DNA from: Streptomyces sp. NBC_01716
GTDB taxonomy: Bacteria; Actinomycetota; Actinomycetes; Streptomycetales; Streptomycetaceae
Length of the DNA stretch: 64,000 nucleotides
Reading direction: 5' to 3'
NCBI RefSeq assembly: GCF_036248275.1
Contig: NZ_CP109181.1
Coordinates: 7,316,001-7,380,000, forward strand
Shown here: positions 50,725 through 58,613 of the stretch, in pieces
Numbering within the stretch: position 1 is the stretch's first letter
Layout: each line of letters opens with the position of its first letter
Translations under genes and position numbers: made by a program
Notes under the pieces: generated by a model
Told to the model about the DNA's origin: nothing
Database searches by the model: none
What the model saw: the letters and a program-made list of their open reading frames with translations, nothing else

Positions 50725-51596
50725 CGACGACTGTCGAGCCGAGCGCGGTCATAGCCGAGCCGGTTGTCGTGGACGGCCTGTCCGCCGACGACTACCACGC
50801 CGACCGGACCAGCATCTCCTCGACCGGCCTGCGGAAGATCCTCGCGCCCGGCTGCCCCGCCCAGTTCAAGTACGACCGCGACAACCCGCAGGCGCACAAG
50901 AAGGAGTTCGACCTCGGACACGCCGCGCACCTGATGGTCCTTGGGGAGGGGCCGGAGATCGACGTTCTCGGCTTCGACAACTACCTCACCAAGGCGGCGA
51001 AGTCCGCACGGGCCGAGGCATACGACATGGGCGTCGTTCCGCTCCTACGTCACGAGTACGAGCAGGTGCAGGCGATGGCGGAAGCGGTACGGCAACACCC
51101 GGACGCCGGCCCGCTGCTGGCCATGCAGGGGGTGGCAGAGCGGTCGATCTACTGGACCGATGCCGCCACCGGAGTGCGCTGCCGGGTGCGACCCGACTGG
51201 CTGGTCGAACATCCTGCGGTGACGCTCGTCGTCGACCTGAAGACAACCACGGACTCCAGCCCGGACGCGTGCAGCAAGGCCATCGAGTCCTACAGCTACC
51301 ACCAGCAGGGCGCCCTCTACATCGACGGCGTCCAGGCAGCCGGGCTCGCACCCGAGGGCGCCCGCTTCATCTTCGTCTTCGTCTCGAAGAAGGCCCCGTA
51401 CCTCGTCACGGTCCGCGAACTCGCCGACCAGGACCAGGACATCGGCCGGGCCCGGAACGAACGCGCCTTGCGTATCTACGCGGACTGCGTAGCCAACGGC
51501 GACTGGCCCGACTGGACCGGGCCCGTCCCCGCCATCCCGCAGCTCGGCATGCCGACGTGGGCCACCCTCCGACAAGCAGAGGAATTCCTGAAGTGA
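50721..51596 (+). CDS. PD-(D/E)XK exonuclease, RecE-like
   Basis: 291 aa. The nuclease core shows a conserved Glu/His early (FDLGHAAHLMVLGEG), the catalytic Asp in CRVRPDWLVEHPAVTLVVDLKTTTDSS (D-x-K) and the QALY/YHQQG motif of RecB-like folds. It lies directly before RecT, the arrangement of the Rac RecE/RecT pair: 5'-3' resection of phage DNA ends followed by strand annealing. GTG overlaps the previous stop and its stop overlaps the recT start. Confidence 0.88.
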   Translation: MTTTVEPSAVIAEPVVVDGLSADDYHADRTSISSTGLRKILAPGCPAQFKYDRDNPQAHKKEFDLGHAAHLMVLGEGPEIDVLGFDNYLTKAAKSARAEAYDMGVVPLLRHEYEQVQAMAEAVRQHPDAGPLLAMQGVAERSIYWTDAATGVRCRVRPDWLVEHPAVTLVVDLKTTTDSSPDACSKAIESYSYHQQGALYIDGVQAAGLAPEGARFIFVFVSKKAPYLVTVRELADQDQDIGRARNERALRIYADCVANGDWPDWTGPVPAIPQLGMPTWATLRQAEEFLK

Positions 51597-52354
51597 CGAA
51601 CGAGATTGCCACCCGCGACGAGCAGGCCGTCGCCACCACGGCGCCGCAGCCGCCGACCACCGACCTCATGCAGTGGGTCGAGTCCGCCCGGCAGGCCAAC
51701 CTCGTCGCCCAGTCGCTGGCCAACACCAGCTTCGCCGGCGCCTACCGCGGCAAGCCCGACGAGATCACCGCCGCCATCCTCACCGGCCAGGAGCTGGGGC
51801 TCCAACCGATGACCGCACTGAAGTCCATCGACGTCATCCAGGGCCAGCCCGCCCTGCGTGCGCACGCCATGCGGGCGATCGTCCAGCACCAGGGGCACGA
51901 GATCGAGCTCGTCGAGTCCGACGAAACCCATTGCGTCATGCGGGGCCGCCGCAAGGGCTCCGAGGGCTGGCAGCAGGTGGCGTGGGACATCCCGCGCGCC
52001 CAGCGGCTCGGGCTCCTCGGCAAGGACCAGTGGAAGAAGCAGCCCAAGACGATGCTGATCGCCCGCGCGACTGGCGAGCTGTGCCGCCTGATCGCCTCGG
52101 ATGCCCTGCACGGACTGCCCTATGCGGCCGAAGAAGTCGACGGCTACGTCCACGGCGAAGTCGCCCCCGCCAAGGCGCCGCTCAGTGTCGCCGCCCTCAC
52201 CGCACCGGCCCCGCAGTCGTCGGTTCCGGCCGCCGGGCCCGAGTACGCGGTCACCCGCGACGCCCCAGCGACCGACGGCGCGTGGGACAACGACGCCGCC
52301 GAGGGCTCCACCAACTGGCCCGAGACCACCCAGCCCGGCGGTGCCGCCGCATGA
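51593..52354 (+). CDS. recT: RecT-family single-strand annealing protein
   Basis: 253 aa. Recognisable RecT segments are LVAQSLANTSFAGAYRGKPDEITAAILTGQELGLQPMTALKSIDVIQGQPALRAHAMRAIVQHQGH and DQWKKQPKTMLIARATGELCRLIASDALHGLPYAAEEVDG, then a disordered Ala/Pro-rich C-terminus typical of SSAPs. Partner of the RecE-like nuclease for phage recombination. GTG overlap with it. Confidence 0.9.
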   Translation: MTNEIATRDEQAVATTAPQPPTTDLMQWVESARQANLVAQSLANTSFAGAYRGKPDEITAAILTGQELGLQPMTALKSIDVIQGQPALRAHAMRAIVQHQGHEIELVESDETHCVMRGRRKGSEGWQQVAWDIPRAQRLGLLGKDQWKKQPKTMLIARATGELCRLIASDALHGLPYAAEEVDGYVHGEVAPAKAPLSVAALTAPAPQSSVPAAGPEYAVTRDAPATDGAWDNDAAEGSTNWPETTQPGGAAA

Positions 52355-52824
52355 ACACCAACCACCGCACCGAAGCCGAACGGCACCTCAGCCAGGGCTC
52401 GTTCGTCAGCAGTCCCGACCGCGCCCGTCCGGTCGACCCCGTCGCCACCGACTTCCACCTCCGCATGGCCCAGATCCACGCCACCCTCGCCGCCGGAGAG
52501 ACCGCCTCGGCGGACGCGGCGTCGTACCGCCACACCATCCACACCATGCGGTTCGCCCTGATCCGCCAGGTCGCTGAAGGGCTCGCCCTCAGTGAAGGCG
52601 ACGAAGCACACCGGCACGCCCTCGGCCTCGCCCAGTACCTCGACTCCGTCGACCTGAACATCGACCGCGAAGTCGACGCCTATATCGATGACCTCGGCTG
52701 GGGCGACCCGCGCGACGCACGGCTCTCGCCGACCGACCGCAGGGCCAAGTGGGACGCCACACCTAGCCCGTGGGACGTGAAAGCCGACCCGTGGGCCGAC
52801 ACCCCGCCCCAGCCCACCGCCTGA
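52351..52824 (+). CDS. Unknown phage protein downstream of RecT
   Basis: 157 aa. FHLRMAQIHATLAAGETASADAASYRHTIHTMRFALIRQVAEG is helical; the C-terminus is Asp/Trp/Pro-rich and disordered. No family recognised. The ATGA overlap suggests a recombination accessory role but this is only positional. Confidence 0.6.
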   Translation: MNTNHRTEAERHLSQGSFVSSPDRARPVDPVATDFHLRMAQIHATLAAGETASADAASYRHTIHTMRFALIRQVAEGLALSEGDEAHRHALGLAQYLDSVDLNIDREVDAYIDDLGWGDPRDARLSPTDRRAKWDATPSPWDVKADPWADTPPQPTA

Positions 52825-52896
52825 TCCACCGCTTTCGGGGCCGTCCCGCCCGCCGAAATCAGGCGGGGCGGCCCCGTCACCCAAGGAGAGCACGCC

Positions 52897-53292
52897 ATGA
52901 AGGCACTGACCATCCGCCAGCCCTGGGCTGGCGCCATCGCCCATCAGACGAAGCGCGTTGAGAACCGCACCTGGAAACTCCCCGCCAAGCACGAGGGCGC
53001 GCGCATCCTCATCCACGCCGGAGCCCAGCGAGACAAGAACGCCATCGTCTACGGCGACCACCTCGACGTGTACAGCGCGGTCGTCGCCGTCGCCACGATC
53101 ACCGGCTGCCACTACTCCGACGACGGCACCTGCTGCGGGCCGTGGGGCGAGGAGAACGTCTACCACTGGACGCTCACCGACGTCACCGCCCTCCCCGAGC
53201 CCGTACCCGCCAAAGGCGCCCTCGGCTTCTGGACCCCCGGCGAGGACATCGCCAACGCGGCCCTTCGGCAGGAGACGGCGGTGGCGTGGTGA
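52897..53292 (+). CDS. ASCH domain protein
   Basis: 131 aa. MKALTIRQPWAGAIAHQTKRVENRTWKLPAKHEGARILIHAGA is the ASCH fold hallmark (IRQPWAxxI, KxxENRxW), a small beta-barrel related to PUA that binds RNA or modified nucleic acid bases. Family members in phages are common; substrate unknown. GGAGA precedes the ATG. Confidence 0.85.
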   Translation: MKALTIRQPWAGAIAHQTKRVENRTWKLPAKHEGARILIHAGAQRDKNAIVYGDHLDVYSAVVAVATITGCHYSDDGTCCGPWGEENVYHWTLTDVTALPEPVPAKGALGFWTPGEDIANAALRQETAVAW

Positions 53293-53696
53293 CCATCCAC
53301 CTCCCCGAGTCGACACTCCTGGTCTGGTACTGCGGCCGGTGCCGCAAGTCCTGCAAGGTCCAGCCGCCAGACCCCGAGCAAGTCGCCTGCCGCTGCAACA
53401 ACCCGGTCCCCGGACTGCGGCCGACCCGCGTCACCGTCATGCACGCACCGAAGGCCCGACCGATGCACGCCCTCAGCAACGAGGAAGCGCGCCTTCGAGC
53501 GCTCGCCCGAAGGGGCACGCGGGTTCGGGTCACGTTCGAGGCCACGGTCGCCGACGCCATGCAGTGGACCGCTGGCGACCGGCGCGGCCTGGAATTCGAC
53601 CTGACGACCGCCGACGGCCGCCGCCACACCATCGACCCCCAACTGCCCGGTCTCCACATCGAGGCCATCGCCACGGATGAGGAGTCCGCCTCATGA
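53289..53696 (+). CDS. Cys-rich phage protein
   Basis: 135 aa. Zinc-ribbon-like WYCGRCRKSCKVQPPDPEQVACRCNN at the N-terminus (five Cys), then LRALARRGTRVRVTFEATVADAMQWTAGDRRGLEFDLTTADGRRHTIDPQLPGLHIEAIA. Unknown. GTGA overlap with the ASCH gene; ATGA with the next. Confidence 0.6.
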   Translation: MTIHLPESTLLVWYCGRCRKSCKVQPPDPEQVACRCNNPVPGLRPTRVTVMHAPKARPMHALSNEEARLRALARRGTRVRVTFEATVADAMQWTAGDRRGLEFDLTTADGRRHTIDPQLPGLHIEAIATDEESAS

Positions 53697-54631
53697 CCGA
53701 CCTCCCCAACGACCTTGTACTTACCGAGTCCCGCACCATGCGCGAGCAGACCGCCGACCGGGTCGAGGTGCTCGACAAGGTCAAGGCGCTCGCGTTGCTG
53801 CCCGACGGCATGCACGCGGACATCGCCGTGGTCGCCGCTTACTACGAGGCCGACTACGAGGCCATCGAAAGCGTCATTCGGCGCAACCGCGAGGAGCTCA
53901 CCGAGAACGGAATGCGTGTCCTCCGGGGCGAGGAGTACCGATTGTTTGCGTCCGTCAATCTGACGGACGCAAACCCGAGGGCTCGGTCGCTGACCGTTCT
54001 TCCGCGCCGGGCGATCCTGAATGTGGGCCAGCTCCTCACTGAGTCTCCGGTCGCTCGCCGGGTCCGCACGTATCTGCTGGAGGCCGAGGCCGAGTCGGCT
54101 CCCTTCGTGATCCCAACGACGTTCGCCGGTGCCCTGGCTCTGGCTGCCCAGCAGGCGGCAGAACTGGAAGAGACCCGTACTGAGGTTGCCGAACTGGTGG
54201 CCACGAACGCCAAGTTGTCGCCGCGGGCGCGGGTCGCGGACCAGTACGAGGCGAACCCGGGCATCACGCCGACGGTTTTCCACAAGACGCACTTCACGGC
54301 CGTGCCGGAGCGGGACTTCTTCGAGCACCTGTACCGCAAGGACTACCTGATCGACCAGCGGAACTCCCGCTGGGACGAGCGGAACAGCGAGTGGAAGGAC
54401 GGCCCGGAGCACCGGCACCCTACCGCGAAGGGCAAGCGCTACTTCTACCTCGCGGCGAAGCTCGACAGGCAGCGGATCCGGCGCCAGCAGACGCTCATCA
54501 TCCCGGGCGACGCGGAGCACGACCTGGTGGCCGCACTGGAGCGGGACGGGCTGCCGTCGCGTAACCGGCCGGCGCTGCCGGGCTCACAGGTGGTGCGCCT
54601 GCCGCGGCGACAGCTCGGCGGTGCGGCATGA
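53693..54631 (+). CDS. Phage antirepressor-like protein with KilAC-type C-terminus
   Basis: 312 aa. An N-terminal DNA-binding segment (RVEVLDKVKALALLPDGMHADIAVVAAYYEADYEAIESVIRRNREELTENGMRVLRGEEY) and a C-terminal KilAC-like part (KLSPRARVADQYEANPGITPTVFHKTHFTAVPERDFFEHLYRKDYLIDQRNSRWDERNSEWKDGPEHRHPTAKGKRYFY). Antirepressors of this kind inactivate prophage repressors. Here it could act on the repressor at 44565 (inference). Confidence 0.78.
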   Translation: MTDLPNDLVLTESRTMREQTADRVEVLDKVKALALLPDGMHADIAVVAAYYEADYEAIESVIRRNREELTENGMRVLRGEEYRLFASVNLTDANPRARSLTVLPRRAILNVGQLLTESPVARRVRTYLLEAEAESAPFVIPTTFAGALALAAQQAAELEETRTEVAELVATNAKLSPRARVADQYEANPGITPTVFHKTHFTAVPERDFFEHLYRKDYLIDQRNSRWDERNSEWKDGPEHRHPTAKGKRYFYLAAKLDRQRIRRQQTLIIPGDAEHDLVAALERDGLPSRNRPALPGSQVVRLPRRQLGGAA

Positions 54632-54993
54632 CCCGCCGCCTGTCCGTGGCCGAGCGCCACGCCGCCGCCGGCCGCGACCTTCGCCTCGCCGACATCGCCG
54701 CCCAGTCGAAGTGGTCCCAGTTCCTCGTCGAGCAGGCCGTCCTCGTCTTCGGCTGGGAGCACGACACCTTCAGCTGCAACGACCTTCGCGACGTCCTGCC
54801 CGAGCTGGGGCACGGCTTCCTCGGTGCCGCGATCAACGCGCTGCGGCAGGGCGGGGTGATCGAGCACACCGGGCAGTACGTGCCATCGACCTCCCCGGCC
54901 ACCCACGGGCACCCCATCGCAGTCTGGAAGTTGTCCGCGAAGGGCGTCGAGGTCGCCGCCAAGCGCCGCGCCGCACGACGGAGCGCGGCATGA
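54628..54993 (+). CDS. Winged-helix-like phage protein
   Basis: 121 aa. RLADIAAQSKWSQFLVEQAVLVFGWEHDTFSCNDLRDVLPELGHGFLGAAINALRQGGVIEHTGQYVP reads as a winged helix. Possible DNA-binding or replication-accessory factor. ATGA overlap with the antirepressor. Confidence 0.62.
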   Translation: MTRRLSVAERHAAAGRDLRLADIAAQSKWSQFLVEQAVLVFGWEHDTFSCNDLRDVLPELGHGFLGAAINALRQGGVIEHTGQYVPSTSPATHGHPIAVWKLSAKGVEVAAKRRAARRSAA

Positions 54994-55439
54994 GCGCCCC
55001 GCGTCTCGCCTTGGTCCTCGGTCTGGGTTCCCGCGCCTGGATCGACCGCGACCTGATCGGTTGGGCTCTCACGGAGGCGTGGCATGACGCGCTCCAGGAC
55101 GGCTACACCGGCATCGACGTCATGGAAGGCACCGCCCCCGGCGCCGACCGCATGTGCGGCGAATGGGCTGAGGCTCGACTTGGTGACAGCATCGCGCACA
55201 CCCCCGTCGAAGCCGACTGGGAAGGCCCCTGCGCGGACAACTGCCCGCCTGACCACCGCAAGACGCGCCGCGACGGCACCGACTACTGCCCGTGGGCCGG
55301 CCACCGCCGCAACCAGAACATGGTCGACCGGAAGCCGCTGCTGGCCATGGCCTTCCAGGTCGGCAACTCCACCGGCACCGCCGACTGCCTGCGCCGCCTC
55401 AGCAAGGCCGGGATCCCCGCCAGGCGGTGGACGGCATGA
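54990..55439 (+). CDS. SLOG-family protein (YspA/DUF2493-like)
   Basis: 149 aa. APRLALVLGLGSRAWIDRDLIGWALTEAWHDALQDGYTGIDVMEGTAPGADRMCGEWAEARLG matches the SLOG fold: a Rossmann-like start with GSR and a GxAxGADR nucleotide-binding turn. SLOG proteins bind nucleotide-derived or signalling ligands; in phages they may be counter-defence or metabolic. C-terminal CADNCPPDHRKTRRDGTDYCP carries Cys. Function unproven. Confidence 0.75.
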   Translation: MSAPRLALVLGLGSRAWIDRDLIGWALTEAWHDALQDGYTGIDVMEGTAPGADRMCGEWAEARLGDSIAHTPVEADWEGPCADNCPPDHRKTRRDGTDYCPWAGHRRNQNMVDRKPLLAMAFQVGNSTGTADCLRRLSKAGIPARRWTA

Positions 55440-55594
55440 GCCCCGCCACCCTCCTCGCCGCGGGCGGCCTGTGGTTCGCCGTCGTGCTCGCCGCGCTCGT
55501 CGCCACCATCCCTTTCCTGATCTGCCTCGCCCTCGCCTGGGCCGCCGTCACCGGCGCCCGGCGCATCAACCGCACCCGGAAGGAGCGGACGTGA
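55436..55594 (+). CDS. Membrane miniprotein
   Basis: 52 aa with two hydrophobic helices (LLAAGGLWFAVVLAALVATIPFLICLALAWAAV) and a basic tail ARRINRTRKERT, the layout of a small inner-membrane protein. Unknown role. ATGA overlaps on both sides. Confidence 0.55.
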   Translation: MSPATLLAAGGLWFAVVLAALVATIPFLICLALAWAAVTGARRINRTRKERT

Positions 55595-56568
55595 GCATCA
55601 AGACCCGGACACGCCAACTCCCGCCCCACGGCACAACAAGCCGGGCCCGCGGCAGCCAGGGCACCGGCAGGCCGCCCTGCACTTGCCCGCCATGCCGGAA
55701 AGCGGACCGCGCCTACTCCAAGCACCGCCGCTACCTCGCCGCCACCGGACGCAGCCTCCTCGTCGACGTCACCCCTGCCCGCGAACACCTGAAGCAACTC
55801 GCGTGCAGCGGCGACGCCCTGACCATCCTCGCCGAACGCATCGGGCGGCCCCGAGCATCCCTCGCGGCCATCACCAACGGATCACGCAAGCGCATCACCA
55901 GGGCCCTCTCCAACGAGATCCTCGCCCTCCGCCCCGGCACCGCCTCAGCCGGCAACCGGTCCGTCCCCGCCATCGGTTCGATCCGCCGATTCCGCGCGCT
56001 CATCGCGCTCGGCCACCCCTCGCACCTCATCGCCGAGACGGCGGGCATCGTCCGTTCCACCGGCAGCAACCTCATCAACGGCCGGCCGGAGACCATCCAC
56101 CACGACCTCGCACAGCGCGTCGACAAGGCGTACAGGGAGCTCTCCGGGACGCCCGGCAGTCTGACGAGGAGCCTGCGCCGGGCCGAGCGCGAGCGCTTCG
56201 CACCCCCAGCCGCCTGGGACGACGACACCATCGACGACCCGAACGCCTTCCCTGATTGGACCGGCTACTGCGGAACGGACCGCGGCTGGTGGACCCACCG
56301 GCTCAGCGCCATTGCCGCCTGTCCGGCTTGCGACACCGCTCACGCCGAGTGGAAGACGGCGCATCGGCATCTGCCGCACCGCGACTTCATGGTCGCCATG
56401 GGCCGCTCGCGGGCCGCCGCATCCGGCCGTGGTGCCGCCATCGCCCACGACGCCCGCGAACTCCTCGCCCAGGGATGCGACTACGACACGGCTGCCGAAC
56501 GGATCGGCATCACCCGACAGCACCTCCAGCAGGAGCTGTGGCGCCAGCGCGACAAGGCCGCCGCATGA
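55591..56568 (+). CDS. Cys/HTH-containing phage protein
   Basis: 325 aa. A Cys cluster CTCPPCRKADRAYSKHRR near residue 32, a helical middle (TILAERIGRPRASLAAITNGSRKR) with an HTH-like turn, GGGWWTHRLSAIAACPACDTAHAEW with a second CPAC cluster, and a C-terminal HTH (CDYDTAAERIGITRQHLQQELWRQ). Combines two putative zinc sites with two HTHs, so a DNA-binding transcription or packaging regulator is likely. Family not recognised. Confidence 0.62.
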   Translation: MSIKTRTRQLPPHGTTSRARGSQGTGRPPCTCPPCRKADRAYSKHRRYLAATGRSLLVDVTPAREHLKQLACSGDALTILAERIGRPRASLAAITNGSRKRITRALSNEILALRPGTASAGNRSVPAIGSIRRFRALIALGHPSHLIAETAGIVRSTGSNLINGRPETIHHDLAQRVDKAYRELSGTPGSLTRSLRRAERERFAPPAAWDDDTIDDPNAFPDWTGYCGTDRGWWTHRLSAIAACPACDTAHAEWKTAHRHLPHRDFMVAMGRSRAAASGRGAAIAHDARELLAQGCDYDTAAERIGITRQHLQQELWRQRDKAAA

Positions 56569-56822
56569 TCGCCCGCCGGGTCGGCCGCACCGCGGACCGC
56601 ATCTACCCGTCTACGACCGCCACGGTCGACGGCGATTTGGACCTCATCGCCATCGAGAAGGCCATGAACGGCGAACCGGTCAACCTCACCCTGCCCGAAA
56701 AGATCCGCGCCGCCCGGCTGCTCGCCAACCGCGGCTACGACAACGCGGCCATCGGCAGGCGTATCCGGTCAGACCGCAGCACCGTCGCCGGCTGGCGCAA
56801 CAACGGATGGCCGACCGCATGA
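56565..56822 (+). CDS. Small HTH phage protein
   Basis: 85 aa. LTLPEKIRAARLLANRGYDNAAIGRRIRSDRSTVAGWRNNGWP is an HTH that resembles the WhiA/transposase HTH_23 or RepA type. Regulatory or replication role likely. ATGA overlaps on both sides. Confidence 0.6.
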   Translation: MIARRVGRTADRIYPSTTATVDGDLDLIAIEKAMNGEPVNLTLPEKIRAARLLANRGYDNAAIGRRIRSDRSTVAGWRNNGWPTA

Positions 56823-56995
56823 CCCGCACCTGCCCATCCGGCAAGCGCCGCTACCGGGACCGGATCGGCGCCCAACTCGCACTCGCGGTCATCAACCGCC
56901 GCGGCGGGGGCCGGCGCCGAGAGCAGCGCGCCTACCGGTGCGGAGCCTGCCGCGGCTGGCACCTCACCAGCCAACCCGCCCGACGCAACACCTGA
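56819..56995 (+). CDS. Cys-containing basic miniprotein
   Basis: 58 aa, CPSGKRRYRDRIGAQLALAVINRRGGGRRREQRAYRCGACRGWHLTSQ: basic with C-x(n)-CxxC, probable zinc nucleic-acid binder. This CPSGKRRYRD pattern recurs in actinophages. ATGA overlap with the previous gene. Confidence 0.6.
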   Translation: MTRTCPSGKRRYRDRIGAQLALAVINRRGGGRRREQRAYRCGACRGWHLTSQPARRNT

Positions 56996-57043
56996 GCGCA
57001 CGACAAAGGCCCCGCACAGCGGGGCCGGAAGGAGGAGGGGATG

Positions 57044-57220
57044 TCAGTCGGACGACTGCTCGGCGCGAAGCCGCTTCTTGTGGGCGGTGATCTCGCGCTT
57101 GATGTAGACGCGCAGGTCAGCGGCACGCGACAAGCCCTTGGCATCGCACACCTCGCCGAACGCGGCCCACGTCTCGTCGTCCACGCGGATCATGCGGCCG
57201 GGCGTCCCCTTCGTCGTCAT
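57044..57220 (-). CDS. Ribbon-helix-helix-like small regulator, opposite strand
   Basis: 58 aa, GTPGRMIRVDDETWAAFGEVCDAKGLSRAADLRVYIKREITAHKKRLRAE: a short beta-strand then two helices, the Arc/CopG layout. Only minus-strand gene in the early region apart from the integrase cluster. Predicted homodimeric DNA binder that could control the methyltransferase at 57422. Starts ATGACGACG at 57220. Confidence 0.6.
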   Translation of the reverse strand: MTTKGTPGRMIRVDDETWAAFGEVCDAKGLSRAADLRVYIKREITAHKKRLRAEQSSD

Positions 57221-57421
57221 GTCGACAGCGTAGCTGACTGGGCACTGACTACACACCTCCTGCACCGAAACCGTGTTGCGAATGTATTGCGGGTGCACAC
57301 ACACCCTGGGGTAGTCTCGAAGCACGCCGAGAGGCTCGCCAACGAGAACACCGGCGCCCCCAAGGGCCTGGTTCCGTGCGCCCACTCGGCACCCATGACC
57401 ACCTCCAACCAGGGGGACACC

Positions 57422-58393
57422 TTGAACGAACGAACAGGCGTCGAACTGTTCGCCGGCCCCGGCGGCATGAGCCTCGGACTCGAAGCGGTCGGCATCTCGT
57501 CGATCGGCATCGAGTGGGATGCCAACGCCGTAACCACCCGCCGGGCCGCCGGAATGCCCACCATCCACGGCGACGTCCGCCACCACGGACCCGCCGACTT
57601 CCCCGGCGCCACCGTCCTTGCCGGCGGGCCGCCCTGTCAGACGTTCACCGTCGCGGGCAACGGCGCCGGACGCCTCGCTCTGGCCACCATCCTGGCCGCG
57701 ATCAAGCGCATGTCCACCCGCGACACCACGCCGTACAGCTTCGAAGACGACCGCACCGCCCTCGTGCTCGAACCGCTCCGCTGGGCGCTCGACGCCATGG
57801 ATCAGGACCGGCCGTACCGGGCGATCGTCCTGGAGCAGGTGCAGCAGGTGCAGCAGGTGTGGGACGCCTACGCCGAAGCGCTCAACGCTGAGGGCTACCA
57901 CGTCGCCACCGGCGTCCTGTCCACCGAGCAGCACGGCATTCCTCAGACCCGGCGCCGAGCCGTTCTCGTTGCCCGCCTCGGAGCTCCCGTCGCACTGCCC
58001 GCGGCGACCCACCGCCCGTACCGCAAGGGTCGACCGCGGGACGAGGGCGACCCGACCCTGCTGCCGTGGGTGCCCATGGGCGACGCCCTCGACAGGCCCC
58101 AGCCGTTCAGCGTGATCTCCAACTACGGGACGGGCGGCGACCCGAAGAACCGCGGCCGACGCACGAGCGCCGAACCGGCTTTCACCGTCACCGGCAAGAT
58201 CTCTCGGCTCCGCCTCGTCGACACCGACGGCGCCGAACTCCCGCGCCTCACCCACGCCGAGGCCGGCCAGCTCCAGTCCTTCCCTGCCGCCCACCCGTGG
58301 GCCGGACGCGACATCCCGCAGCAGATCGGCAACGCCTGCCCGCCCCTGCTCGCCGCCGCACTCGCCACCTCGGCCCTCGGAGCCGCCGCGTGA
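57422..58393 (+). CDS. DNA cytosine-C5 methyltransferase (orphan phage type)
   Basis: 323 aa. Motif I ELFAGPGGMSLGLEAVG, motif IV with the catalytic Cys in VLAGGPPCQTFTVAGN, motif VIII QTRRRAVLVAR and motif X QQIGNACPPLLAAAL are present. Motif VI is altered: the usual ENV is VLEQV here. No restriction partner is adjacent. TTG 57422 has AGGGGGA five bases upstream; an in-frame ATG at 57395 lacks one. A 9-base repeat GTGCAGCAG-like stretch occurs near 57837. Confidence 0.87.
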   Translation: MNERTGVELFAGPGGMSLGLEAVGISSIGIEWDANAVTTRRAAGMPTIHGDVRHHGPADFPGATVLAGGPPCQTFTVAGNGAGRLALATILAAIKRMSTRDTTPYSFEDDRTALVLEPLRWALDAMDQDRPYRAIVLEQVQQVQQVWDAYAEALNAEGYHVATGVLSTEQHGIPQTRRRAVLVARLGAPVALPAATHRPYRKGRPRDEGDPTLLPWVPMGDALDRPQPFSVISNYGTGGDPKNRGRRTSAEPAFTVTGKISRLRLVDTDGAELPRLTHAEAGQLQSFPAAHPWAGRDIPQQIGNACPPLLAAALATSALGAAA

Positions 58394-58563
58394 CCCGCCA
58401 TCTCCATGTCGTCCCTGACGAGCCGCCGCAACCCCGCGAGGTAGTCGCCACCCCGGACTGGCCGCCCGTCGCGATCCCCGGCCGGCCCGGCTGGTACCGG
58501 CATTGCATCGACGGCCAGCAAGTCGACCTCCCGCACAACCAGGACCCCCGCGCCCCCACCTGA
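58390..58563 (+). CDS. Unknown small phage protein
   Basis: 57 aa, Pro-rich (VTRHLHVVPDEPPQPREVVATPDWPPVAIPGRPGWYRHCIDGQQVDLP). GTG overlaps the methyltransferase stop. No family recognised; short and low-complexity, so existence is moderately supported. Confidence 0.5.
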   Translation: MTRHLHVVPDEPPQPREVVATPDWPPVAIPGRPGWYRHCIDGQQVDLPHNQDPRAPT

Positions 58564-58613
58564 CCGGGCCGCACCCGCCGCAGACCTATCCGTACCGCAA
58601 GGAAGAAGATCCA

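Noticed and set aside
57837..57861. Short GTGCAGCAG tandem repeat in the C5 methyltransferase gene as a regulatory repeat
   Set aside because: In frame it encodes QVQQVQQV within a helix; likely coding bias and not a functional DNA repeat.
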